Of a DNA stretch of 7,998 bases, positions 1 through 5,491 are shown one piece after another. The stretch is from the NCBI GenBank assembly GCA_030146045.1, contig JASLDG010000011.1, positions 1 to 7,998 on the forward strand, read 5' to 3'. The DNA comes from Candidatus Saccharimonadales bacterium (lineage in GTDB: Bacteria > Patescibacteriota > Saccharimonadia > Saccharimonadales > Saccharimonadaceae). Position 1 is the first letter of the stretch. Every line of letters starts with the position of its first letter. The position numbers and the translations under genes were made by a program. A model generated the notes under the pieces. That model made no database searches. It saw nothing but the letters and a program-made list of their open reading frames with translations, and was not told the DNA's origin.

Positions 1-50
1 GGATCATCTTTTGATGATACAGATTGTCCTTCTTGGTATTTGCGCCTCAT
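1..50 (-). CDS. Start of a downstream dcw gene, probably ftsW (partial, runs off the left edge)
   Basis: An ATG at position 50 opens a frame that stays open to the window edge: 16 full codons reading MRRKYQEGQSVSSKDD. It begins 3 bases after the mraY stop, as expected for the next gene of the cluster. The N-terminus is basic and hydrophilic, which would suit the cytoplasmic tail that precedes the first membrane span of an FtsW/RodA-type lipid II polymerase. No diagnostic motif is inside the window, and there is no strong ribosome binding site, so coupling to mraY translation is likely. FtsW is inferred only from cluster order; murD or murG could also follow mraY. Confidence 0.45.
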   Translation of the reverse strand, partial: MRRKYQEGQSVSSKDD

Positions 51-53
51 TGA

Positions 54-1106
54 CTACATACCCGCCCCAATAATGTGACCGCCCGCCAGCGCCAAAAGCA
101 CACCAACACAAGCTGCAACTGAAGCAATAACCCAAAAGCGCATAGTAACTTTTGTCTCAGGCCATCCTTTTGCCTCAAGGTGATGATGCACTGGGGCTGA
201 TACAAATATTTTGCGTTTTAGAATACGCTTACTCAAAATTTGAATTGCGCTCGATCCTGCCTCGATCACAAAGATAATACCAATGACCGGAATCAAGAAA
301 AAGGTGTTTGTCATCATCGCTACTACCCCAAGACTGGTACCAAACGCAAAACTTCCAACATCCCCCATAAAAAATCGTGCCGGGTAGATGTTAAACCAAA
401 GATATGCCAAAAGTGCGCCCACAACAGTCATACAAAAGCCTGCTAGCATAAACTGACCTTGCAAAAGCGCAATAAGGCCAAACGCGCCAAAGCTGGCTGA
501 TAGAAGGCCTCCAGCTAAGCCATCAAGTCCATCGCTGATATTAACCGCATTCCCTGTCGCAACAACGGCAAACGCAAAAATCGGAATAATCATCCAGCCC
601 ACAAACCAGTCGCCCAGAAACGGCACATGGATAACATCAACACCGATATTTTTATAGAACCACCATCCGAGTGCAATACCAATCACTGTAATCATCAGGA
701 ATTTTACGCTTGAACGCATACCGGCCACTCCTGTGCCACTGCCCCGGATATTAATAATGTCATCAAGTAAGCCAACAAAACCGCCTGCGACAAGCGCCGC
801 TAATGGAAGCCATGTCTGTGCACGATCAAGATTCATGGTTAGTGTCACAATCACAATCGCCACAACGCCAATCATTCCGGCCATAGTGGGAATATTACGC
901 TGGAATTTTTCTTTATGTAGCTTTACGAAGACCAGTAACTTCTCTCCTGTCGTACTTGTATCACGTTGCTTTTTCCAAAACTTATAGCGATATGCCACAT
1001 CCGTATATACAGGAGTCAGCACCATAGCGATCACAAATGCCACCATACTTAACACAAAGGTTAAAATCAAATGATCGGTAATAACGTTGAGTGTAAGTAC
1101 TGTCAT
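54..1106 (-). CDS. mraY: Phospho-N-acetylmuramoyl-pentapeptide-transferase (MraY)
   Basis: MraY transfers phospho-MurNAc-pentapeptide from UDP to undecaprenyl phosphate at the inner face of the membrane, making lipid I, the first membrane-bound peptidoglycan precursor. The 350-residue product is of normal family length and strongly hydrophobic, with about ten membrane spans. Family motifs appear in order: PTMAGM (73-78), the Asp pair LLDD (113-116), NAVNISDGLDGLAGG (186-200) with its conserved Asn and Asp residues, FFMGDVGS (245-252), and the HHH triad with HHHLEAKGW (307-315). The ATG lies 9 bases after the ftsI stop. The only purine-rich stretch upstream, AAAGG, is about 13 bases from the ATG and sits in the ftsI end, so translational coupling to ftsI is likely. 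All key motifs are intact. Confidence 0.97.
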   Translation of the reverse strand: MTVLTLNVITDHLILTFVLSMVAFVIAMVLTPVYTDVAYRYKFWKKQRDTSTTGEKLLVFVKLHKEKFQRNIPTMAGMIGVVAIVIVTLTMNLDRAQTWLPLAALVAGGFVGLLDDIINIRGSGTGVAGMRSSVKFLMITVIGIALGWWFYKNIGVDVIHVPFLGDWFVGWMIIPIFAFAVVATGNAVNISDGLDGLAGGLLSASFGAFGLIALLQGQFMLAGFCMTVVGALLAYLWFNIYPARFFMGDVGSFAFGTSLGVVAMMTNTFFLIPVIGIIFVIEAGSSAIQILSKRILKRKIFVSAPVHHHLEAKGWPETKVTMRFWVIASVAACVGVLLALAGGHIIGAGM

Positions 1107-1115
1107 ATTGTTTGT

Positions 1116-2873
1116 TTAGCCTTTCGGTTGCAGCTTTAAATAATTAATTAACCAGTTAGAAATTGTGTTGAAAATCGGCTTTGCATCAGTACCGCCGCCC
1201 ATTGATTTATCCTTGGCTGAAATTTCAACCATAATCACATAGCGTGGAGTGTCAGCAGTTGCACCACCAAAGCCAAGGTATGTACCAATTGTTTGCTCAT
1301 TCACATACTTGCCATTAACAACCGTTTGCGAAGTACCCGTTTTACCACCGACAAAGTATTTGTCGGAACCATCATGAGGGTTGTAGGTTGCATAATGAGC
1401 CTGGCGGATCATCTCTCGTAATGTCTTTGAAGTACTCGCCTTAACAACTCCGGGATGTGAAGGCATATCGGCGGCCGGTGTAAGCTTCGTGCCGTCATCA
1501 CTCATTGTACCATTAATCACTGTCGGCTCATGGTAAATACCACCGTTTATGAGCGAGCTAAAGCCTGCCACTACCTGCAGCATAGTAACATCCATTCCCT
1601 GTCCAAACGCCATATTGCTATAGCGCACTGCATTTCCTTGCACTTCCGTAGGAGGTACCACCGTTCCAGCACGCTCGCCCGCTAATTGAATGCCCGTTTT
1701 TTGACCAAGTCGGAAATGATTATAGAAGTAGTCGTACATAGTATCGCGAGCGCCTCGCGTAATATAGGTGCCATTACCAAGGAGCTCAGCAATAGTCACC
1801 ATACCTGTATTTAGTGACCAGTTTAATGCCGTCTGCATGGTAATGTTTCCTGTTACAGCTGGTGTTTTGGTTGCGTTATTGATCGTGATATCATCAACTC
1901 GTATCTGCCCAGTATTAAGATACTTTGTCTCAGGCGTGATAACTCCTTTGTCAATACCCGTCGCCACTGTAAACGTTTTAATATCGGAGCCCGGTTCATA
2001 CGGGTTTGAGATCGTACCATTATTTAATACTGAAACATCGGTCACTTTATTAATCTGTGAAGGGTTATAGCTTGGTACATTCGCCATCGCAAGTACATGA
2101 CCAGTCATAGGATCCATTACAACAGCACTTGCATGATCCGCACCCGATTTCTTTATACTATCCATAAGTACTTGCTCTGTTTGCGCTTGAATGTTCCGAT
2201 CAATTGTTAAAACAAGATTATCTCCGTTGACTGCAGGACGATTAATGTTGCCCTTACCAATTGTTAGGGGCACACTACTGATATCGGTCACTGACTGCAA
2301 GAGACCATCGGTACCTTTGAGTCGTGCATCGAGCTTTTCCTCAACTCCATATTGTCCAATACCGTCATTATTAACAAATCCAAGTATCTGTGCTGCAAGT
2401 CCGCCTTCCGGGTAAACACGCTGTGACACTTCTTGAAAACCGATGCCTTTAAGCTCTTTTTTCTTGAGAAGCTCCGCCTGCTGGCGTGTTAATTTTGTTG
2501 CTAATACTTGATAACGAGACTCCTTCTGTTTCAAAAGAGCTGCGATATTTGGACGCACATTACCGCCTGCTATATCAGTCACCGCCTTCACTATCCCATT
2601 CTCATCCTTAATAACATGCGGGTCCGCAAACAACGTATATACTGTCTGATTCATAGCGAGGGGCACTGGCGTCTGCCCATCAAGCGCATAAATGAGCCCA
2701 CGCTCTGCTGGTATCGTCAGTCGCTTTATCTGCTCTTTAGCAGCAACCGCCACATAATAATCATGCTTAATAACTTGTAAGTAAAATAACCTTCCAACAA
2801 AAATTGCCATTAACCCTATGAGGGCTATGGCAAGAATTGTCGTTCGACTTTTTGGTCGGAGGGTCAGCTGCAT
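1116..2873 (-). CDS. ftsI: Class B penicillin-binding protein, FtsI/PBP2 type transpeptidase
   Basis: This is the septal peptidoglycan transpeptidase, forming peptide cross-links outside the membrane together with FtsW. The 585-residue product has one N-terminal span (about 11-33), then the dimerisation/pedestal region that starts with ERGLIYALDG (57-66). The transpeptidase domain runs from about 240 to 575. All three active-site motifs are present: SDIK with nucleophile S296 and K299 (in PYEPGSDIK), SLN at 353-355, and KTGT at 511-514. The protein ends soon after the catalytic domain with no PASTA repeats, unlike many Gram-positive homologues. AAAGGA 5 bases before the ATG supports the start. 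It lies 26 bases after the ftsL-like gene and 9 before mraY. The gene position argues for FtsI over an elongation-type PBP2. Confidence 0.95.
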   Translation of the reverse strand: MQLTLRPKSRTTILAIALIGLMAIFVGRLFYLQVIKHDYYVAVAAKEQIKRLTIPAERGLIYALDGQTPVPLAMNQTVYTLFADPHVIKDENGIVKAVTDIAGGNVRPNIAALLKQKESRYQVLATKLTRQQAELLKKKELKGIGFQEVSQRVYPEGGLAAQILGFVNNDGIGQYGVEEKLDARLKGTDGLLQSVTDISSVPLTIGKGNINRPAVNGDNLVLTIDRNIQAQTEQVLMDSIKKSGADHASAVVMDPMTGHVLAMANVPSYNPSQINKVTDVSVLNNGTISNPYEPGSDIKTFTVATGIDKGVITPETKYLNTGQIRVDDITINNATKTPAVTGNITMQTALNWSLNTGMVTIAELLGNGTYITRGARDTMYDYFYNHFRLGQKTGIQLAGERAGTVVPPTEVQGNAVRYSNMAFGQGMDVTMLQVVAGFSSLINGGIYHEPTVINGTMSDDGTKLTPAADMPSHPGVVKASTSKTLREMIRQAHYATYNPHDGSDKYFVGGKTGTSQTVVNGKYVNEQTIGTYLGFGGATADTPRYVIMVEISAKDKSMGGGTDAKPIFNTISNWLINYLKLQPKG

Positions 2874-2899
2874 GAATTTCCTTTGATTATTCAGGGATA

Positions 2900-3265
2900 C
2901 TATCGGACGTATTCAGTCGATACAGGCGCTGTCATCGTCTTGGCAACCGTGCTGTTCTTAGCTGCTTCAAGCGATGAGAGACGAGCATTCTCTACCTGCA
3001 GATCACTCTTTTTGATCGCTAATTCACTGATTTGATTATCAATTTTTTGCGCCTGGTAGTCGTATCCGGTTGATTTAATCGCCTGTGTTAAGTATATCAG
3101 ACCAAGGATGGTAATCATAAGGGCAATGAGTACCGTATGGGCGACTGGCCCAAGCTTAATTGCGGGGACAAATGCAACTGTGTTTTGGTTACGATTCCAG
3201 CCAGCGCCCCGACGGCTGCTCTGGAAAGTGGCGGTTCGTTGATATGACATGGTGGTGGTTCTCAT
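2900..3265 (-). CDS. ftsL: FtsL-like division protein (single span plus coiled coil)
   Basis: This is a small bitopic protein of 121 residues with FtsL/DivIC architecture: a basic, Ser/Arg-rich cytoplasmic N-terminus (1-40), one membrane span (about 41-62), then a heptad-like helix (about 70-102) and a short polar tail. FtsL pairs with FtsB/DivIC and activates FtsW-FtsI at the septum. Sequence conservation is too low for motif-based identification, so the call rests on architecture and on its place between rsmH and ftsI, where ftsL normally sits. Start choice is uncertain: an alternative ATG at 3250 (residue 6) is possible, and neither has a Shine-Dalgarno. It is preceded by the structured segment at 3292-3386, which may control its translation. 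Confidence 0.82.
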   Translation of the reverse strand: MRTTTMSYQRTATFQSSRRGAGWNRNQNTVAFVPAIKLGPVAHTVLIALMITILGLIYLTQAIKSTGYDYQAQKIDNQISELAIKKSDLQVENARLSSLEAAKNSTVAKTMTAPVSTEYVR

Positions 3266-3291
3266 ATTTTTCGTTTTTGTTTTGATACTTT

Positions 3292-3386
3292 AAGGTCGCC
3301 GGAGTAGCCGGTTCGCGACATGTTTCATGCGTGATAAAACCTAGCGCAAGCCGGCGAGCCGCTTCTTAAAACGGCTCACCGACCTT
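3292..3386 (-). promoter_or_regulatory. Structured leader with mutually exclusive hairpins upstream of ftsL
   Basis: This is a GC-rich, highly self-complementary block inside an AT-richer gap. An outer 7-bp stem joins AAGGTCG (3386-3380) to CGACCTT (3298-3292). Hairpin A pairs 3381-3372 with 3361-3352 as 10 bp including one G-U, with a 10-base loop. Alternative hairpin B pairs 3355-3345 with 3317-3307 as 10 of 11 positions with one mismatch. B uses the 3' arm of A, so the two cannot form together. A short CCGG/CCGG hairpin (3311-3308 with 3302-3299) also competes with B. No U-run directly follows any stem, so it does not look like a classic intrinsic terminator. I do not recognise a known riboswitch class. 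The regulatory role is inference; the complementarity is seen directly. Confidence 0.5.
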
Positions 3387-3396
3387 TTGGAATGTA

Positions 3397-3462
3397 CTAT
3401 TTAACGCGTACAGCGATCTTCTGCTCTACTGATGCGTTCTGTACTGGAATATGGATTGGCAT
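3397..3462 (-). CDS. Putative 21-residue leader peptide between rsmH and ftsL
   Basis: A short frame, M-P-I-H-I-P-V-Q-N-A then S-V-E-Q-K-I-A-V-R-V-K, starts at ATG 3462 and stops at TAG. It begins 22 bases after the rsmH stop. A purine run AGAAAGGGG ends 9 bases before the ATG and is among the better ribosome binding sites in the window. It ends about 11 bases before the outer stem of the structured segment upstream of ftsL. That layout is what a translated leader peptide would have. It has no run of one regulatory amino acid and matches no family I know. It could also be a chance frame that keeps ribosomes moving between rsmH and ftsL. Confidence 0.4.
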   Translation of the reverse strand: MPIHIPVQNASVEQKIAVRVK

Positions 3463-3484
3463 GTGGTGCTGCCCCTTTCTTTGT

Positions 3485-4381
3485 TTATTTTTTCACAGCG
3501 GCACGTAGTTTTGCACTACGAGCGCGCGGGTTGTGAACATCTTGAGTGGCTCCGTCGATTGGTTTTTTGGTCAGGATTTCGAGCTCGGCTTCATAGCCTG
3601 AGCGGGCTTGTTCGGCAAAATATTGTTTAACCAATCGATCTTCGAGGCTATGGAAACTGATCACCCCTACCCGACCACCTTTTGCAAGGAGATGCGGGAG
3701 CAATGGTAAGATTTCCTCGACCTGTTGCAGTTCTTGGTTAACTGCAATACGAATCGCTTGAAAAGTACGCGTTGCCGGATGGGTTTTACGCCATGGGCCA
3801 CGATAGGTGCTCTTGATACGGTCTGCTAAGGTTTCTGTGTCAGAAAATGGTCTGCCCTGTACGATCGCCTCGGCAATGCGTGCAGCCTGTGCGCGCGGCT
3901 CCTCACCGTAGCGCATGATGATATCCTGTAGTTTCGCCTGCGAAAGTGTATTGACCAATTGCTCAGCCGTTACTTCTTGCCTGCGATCCATCCGCATATC
4001 CAGTGGACCATTTTTTGTAAAAGAAAACCCTCGTTCGCCCATATCGAGCTGTGGTGACGACACCCCCAGGTCGATAAGTACTATATCAAATTGCTCGTGC
4101 TCCTCGACTAACTGTCGAGCGGCGCGGACAAAATCCGTGTGAAGAAGCCGTACGCCCTTTTCTGCAAGTGGCTGCAACTTACCAATCGCGAAATCGTCGC
4201 GATCGACAAGCGTAGCTCCCTCAGGAAACTGCGTTGCTTCTAAAAAGCGCGTCGCGTGACCACCGTATCCAGCTGTCAGGTCGAGATAGCTCTCGCCTTT
4301 TGCAGGACGAAGTACGTCAAGCGTTGCGTCTAATAGCACAGGAAGATGTAATATATCTTGTGGTGGATGTGCTTTACTCAT
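3485..4381 (-). CDS. rsmH: 16S rRNA (cytosine(1402)-N(4))-methyltransferase RsmH (MraW)
   Basis: RsmH uses S-adenosylmethionine to methylate N4 of cytosine 1402 in the decoding centre of 16S rRNA. The product has 298 residues, close to the usual 300-315. Motifs in order: HLPVLLDATLDVL (12-24), the SAM-binding loop DLTAGYGGHA (34-43), DLGVSSPQLDMGERGFSF (104-121), PLDMRMD (126-132), HPATRTFQAIRIAVNQEL (201-218), and ISFHSLEDR (241-249). It is intact. The ATG lies 7 bases after an extended -10 (TGGTAGAAT); GGGG directly touches the start codon and is too close to act as a Shine-Dalgarno, so a leaderless transcript is likely. In most bacteria rsmH follows mraZ closely; here an inserted element separates them by 321 bases. 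Confidence 0.97.
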   Translation of the reverse strand: MSKAHPPQDILHLPVLLDATLDVLRPAKGESYLDLTAGYGGHATRFLEATQFPEGATLVDRDDFAIGKLQPLAEKGVRLLHTDFVRAARQLVEEHEQFDIVLIDLGVSSPQLDMGERGFSFTKNGPLDMRMDRRQEVTAEQLVNTLSQAKLQDIIMRYGEEPRAQAARIAEAIVQGRPFSDTETLADRIKSTYRGPWRKTHPATRTFQAIRIAVNQELQQVEEILPLLPHLLAKGGRVGVISFHSLEDRLVKQYFAEQARSGYEAELEILTKKPIDGATQDVHNPRARSAKLRAAVKK

Positions 4382-4388
4382 CCCCGCT

Positions 4389-4397
4389 ATTCTACCA
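4389..4397 (-). promoter_or_regulatory. Extended -10 promoter of rsmH
   Basis: On the minus strand TGGTAGAAT fits an extended -10 (TGn then TAnnnT; 5 of 6 to TATAAT). Only 7 bases separate it from the rsmH ATG, so the transcription start should fall at or next to the A of the ATG. There is no convincing -35 at 16 to 18 bases, which extended -10 promoters tolerate. It lies outside the inserted element, about 20 bases from its edge, and would let rsmH and downstream genes be transcribed independently of mraZ. Confidence 0.55.
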
Positions 4398-4415
4398 TAT
4401 GTACAGTAGTGTAGC

Positions 4416-4420
4416 GAGTT
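4416..4420 (+). repeat. Left copy of the 5-bp target-site duplication (GAGTT)
   Basis: GAGTT immediately precedes the left terminal inverted repeat. The same five bases immediately follow the right terminal repeat at 4667-4671. A chance match of five bases at both exact ends is about 1 in 1000. Confidence 0.7.
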
Positions 4421-4447
4421 TCGAGATCACCAATCTGATAACAGCAC
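4421..4447 (+). repeat. Left terminal inverted repeat of the MITE-like element
   Basis: It begins TCGAGATCACC and ends GATAACAGCAC. It matches the reverse complement of 4640-4666 at 24 of 27 positions; the differences are C/G, T/C and A/G in the middle of the repeat, while both ends match perfectly. Confidence 0.8.
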
Positions 4448-4453
4448 TGTTTG

Positions 4454-4462
4454 TTTTCGCTA
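4454..4462 (+). repeat. Subterminal direct repeat, copy 1 (TTTTCGCTA)
   Basis: TTTTCGCTA lies 7 bases inside the left terminal repeat and recurs in the same orientation at 4608-4616, followed in both places by two variable bases and GTG. Such subterminal repeats can be transposase contact sites, but a nine-base repeat in T-rich DNA may be chance. Confidence 0.35.
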
Positions 4463-4607
4463 AAGTGTGTTTGTTTTTGTATATAAGTTGACCGTCTATG
4501 ATATACGTATAACTGAGTTATCCATACTTAGAGACGGCTTGAGAGACTTATGTGTTGTGAGGTGGAGTTTTTTGGGAGGTGTGTTTAAGGAAGGTACGAT
4601 GGGTCTT

Positions 4608-4616
4608 TTTTCGCTA
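4608..4616 (+). repeat. Subterminal direct repeat, copy 2 (TTTTCGCTA)
   Basis: This is the second copy of the nine-base repeat at 4454-4462, 24 bases inside the right terminal repeat. It is followed by a small hairpin TGTGG/CCACA with a 3-base loop (4618-4630). Confidence 0.35.
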
Positions 4617-4639
4617 TTGTGGTTCCCACAGCTTTCCAC

Positions 4640-4666
4640 GTGCTGTTACCAGGTTGCTGATCTCGA
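4640..4666 (-). repeat. Right terminal inverted repeat of the MITE-like element
   Basis: Read on the minus strand it begins TCGAGATCAGC and ends GGTAACAGCAC, the partner of 4421-4447. In a read-through mraZ-rsmH transcript the two arms could pair into a long stem. Confidence 0.8.
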
Positions 4667-4671
4667 GAGTT
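4667..4671 (+). repeat. Right copy of the 5-bp target-site duplication (GAGTT)
   Basis: GAGTT directly follows the right terminal inverted repeat, matching 4416-4420 exactly. Confidence 0.7.
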
Positions 4672-4702
4672 TACTAGATTGTTAAAGTGCTTGGTCATTC
4701 CC

Positions 4703-5074
4703 TTATCCGTCTTGATCGGGACTCATAATACGCCAATAGGCGCCAGCCCGAACCGCCACGATATCACGGTCAATCTTTGCATAGTCAAGCAAATGTTGTT
4801 CGACTGTCACTCGACCCTGTTTTGCGTCAAGCTCTGCATCGGTCTTACCGCGCCTAAACCGAACGTTGAGGTCAGCTACTCGTTCATCAAGAATACTGCC
4901 TTTTAGTTCCGGCTCTACTTGATCGTCCCAGGTGCCTGTCGGGTACATATGCAAGTAAGTGCCAAAGCCCCGAGTGAGTACGACACCGCTGGCGAACTCT
5001 TCGCGCAACTCTGCCGGTATCGTCAAGCGACGCTTATCGTCGAGTTTGCGTTCAAAGTAGTCTAGTGTAGCCAC
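4703..5074 (-). CDS. mraZ: Division/cell-wall cluster transcriptional regulator MraZ
   Basis: MraZ is a DNA-binding protein with two SpoVT/AbrB-like halves that assembles into rings and, in other bacteria, controls its own dcw operon by binding direct repeats in the mraZ promoter. Both half-motifs are visible: KLDDKRRLTIPAELRE (10-25) and ELDAKQGRVTVEQHLLDYAKI (about 81-101). At 123 residues it is shorter than the usual 140-150, mainly at the C-terminus. The start codon is GTG at 5074, with AAAGGG ending 5 to 6 bases upstream; this frame start gives the expected family N-terminus. Three GTGGG-type repeats lie in its promoter, which supports autoregulation. It is cut off from rsmH by an inserted element. 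Confidence 0.95.
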   Translation of the reverse strand: MATLDYFERKLDDKRRLTIPAELREEFASGVVLTRGFGTYLHMYPTGTWDDQVEPELKGSILDERVADLNVRFRRGKTDAELDAKQGRVTVEQHLLDYAKIDRDIVAVRAGAYWRIMSPDQDG

Positions 5075-5158
5075 CGTGTCCCTTTCTGGACTTAGGTTTG
5101 GTAGGGTTTGATTTTTAATTTAGTGGTGTTTGTTTATTTTTTGTTTGCCACTGAACTT

Positions 5159-5187
5159 ATCATACTACCCACTTTTACCCACTACAA
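5159..5187 (-). promoter_or_regulatory. Candidate mraZ promoter
   Basis: On the minus strand TTGTAG (5187-5182) and TATGAT (5164-5159, 5 of 6 to consensus) are spaced by exactly 17 bases. Transcription would start near 5152 and give a leader of roughly 75 bases, AT-rich, ending in the mraZ ribosome binding site. The -35 is weak (first three bases match), and the spacer consists largely of MraZ-type repeats, so repression by occlusion is plausible. Confidence 0.55.
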
Positions 5188-5194
5188 CCCCCAA
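5166..5194 (-). promoter_or_regulatory. Putative MraZ operator: three 10-bp-phased GTGGG-type repeats
   Basis: On the minus strand the units TTGGGGGTTG, TAGTGGGTAA and AAGTGGGTAG follow each other with a strict 10-bp period, one helical turn. The last two share AGTGGGTA; the first is degenerate. Known MraZ sites in other bacteria are closely spaced direct repeats with a TGGG/GTGGG core upstream of mraZ, and these overlap the predicted -35 and spacer. Confidence 0.75.
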
Positions 5195-5212
5195 TTTTGA
5201 CTTTTTATATAA

Positions 5213-5256
5213 AACACCGCCTGTTATCCACAATTCTGTGGATAACAGGCGGTGTT
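5213..5256 (-). terminator. Intrinsic terminator with a 20-bp perfect stem after the 68-aa gene
   Basis: A perfect 20-bp inverted repeat (5213-5232 with 5237-5256) has a 4-base loop and is GC-rich at its base. On the minus strand it is followed by TTTTATAT. It lies 19 bases after the stop of the 68-residue gene and just ahead of the mraZ promoter, so it should insulate the dcw cluster from upstream transcription. No plus-strand gene points into it. Confidence 0.85.
5224..5245. promoter_or_regulatory. Pair of perfect inverted DnaA-box 9-mers
   Basis: TTATCCACA (5224-5232) and TGTGGATAA (5237-5245) are both exact matches to the strong DnaA-box consensus, arranged head to head within the terminator stem 4 bases apart. 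They lie about 37 to 58 bp upstream of the candidate mraZ -35. DnaA binding here is inference; the two copies are not independent because they form one palindrome. Confidence 0.5.
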
Positions 5257-5275
5257 GGTGGTAGCTAATCCCCTG

Positions 5276-5482
5276 TTAGCGAGCAAACAGGAATTGGGCG
5301 ACTTCGGCATCAAATGCCGTCGTTACCTGCAGGGCAACCCAAGCTGTCAAGATAAATACGTTGACCGCGACCGAAACTAACAAGACGGCATTCCGAAAAT
5401 CCTGGTTCGTTTGCGCAATCACGACTTCTTGCTGATGCAAGACAATTTGTTCTTTTTTGGTAGTGTTTGTTTTCTTTTTCAT
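5276..5482 (-). CDS. Small single-span membrane protein of unknown function
   Basis: This is a 68-residue protein with a Lys/Thr-rich start (MKKKTNTTKK), a Gln-rich amphipathic stretch (about 11-28), one strong membrane span (about 31-53) and a short tail ending AQFLFAR. The charge pattern predicts N-terminus inside. I recognise no family. It is a solo transcription unit: a promoter with perfect TTGACA directly before the ATG and a strong terminator 19 bases after the stop. The -10 is 9 bases from the ATG with no ribosome binding site, so the mRNA is probably leaderless or nearly so. Signals on both sides argue that it is a real gene despite its size. Confidence 0.75.
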   Translation of the reverse strand: MKKKTNTTKKEQIVLHQQEVVIAQTNQDFRNAVLLVSVAVNVFILTAWVALQVTTAFDAEVAQFLFAR

Positions 5483-5491
5483 GATACGTCT

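Larger units (their letters stand above)
4421..4666. mobile_element. MITE-like non-autonomous element, 246 bp, in the mraZ-rsmH gap
   Basis: Imperfect terminal inverted repeats of 27 bp (24 of 27 matching) at 4421-4447 and 4640-4666 bound the element, and a perfect 5-bp direct repeat GAGTT sits just outside each end (4416-4420 and 4667-4671). That is the signature of a transposition event with a 5-bp target duplication. The interior holds no transposase; the only frame with a good ribosome binding site is a 28-codon plus-strand ORF (4599-4685, after AAGGAAGG) that runs out of the element. Taking out the element and one GAGTT copy leaves a 70-bp mraZ-rsmH spacer, a normal size for this cluster. 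Internally there is a direct repeat of TTTTCGCTA near each end and a 6-bp stem CCGTCT/AGACGG (4492-4497 with 4532-4537). The transposase family cannot be named from the ends. Confidence 0.78.

Noticed and set aside
1..19. Small hairpin ATCATC-TTTT-GATGAT at the window edge
   Set aside because: It lies in the open frame after mraY and has no T-run or conserved context; a 6-bp repeat of this sort is common.
1768..2780. Plus-strand frames opposite ftsI
   Set aside because: They are antisense shadows of a gene with intact catalytic motifs, with no family resemblance or upstream signals of their own.
3290..3328. 12-codon ORF (MKHVANRLLRRP) within the structured segment
   Set aside because: No ribosome binding site, very short, and lies across hairpin arms; base composition reflects the stems.
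3292..3386. tRNA-like gene (7-bp outer stem)
   Set aside because: The outer 7-bp stem resembles an acceptor stem, but there is no T-arm with TTC loop, no D-arm and no plausible anticodon arm on either strand.
3292..3386. Second transposon-like inverted repeat
   Set aside because: Beyond the 7-bp outer match the arms align only with gaps, and no flanking direct duplication is present.
4488..4513. Plus-strand promoter inside the element (TTGACC ... TATAAC)
   Set aside because: The spacing is only 14 bases, too short for a sigma70-type promoter.
4518..4526. Additional DnaA box TTATCCATA inside the element
   Set aside because: It differs from consensus at one key base and stands alone; nine-mers with one mismatch are expected by chance in this length.
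4382..4702. The mraZ-rsmH gap as RNase P RNA or SRP RNA
   Set aside because: A fragment resembling the SRP RNA stretch around CTGTTACCAGGT is present on the plus strand, but the conserved GGAAGGAAGCAGC-type loop does not follow, and no RNase P core motifs are seen. The match falls in the right terminal repeat of the element.
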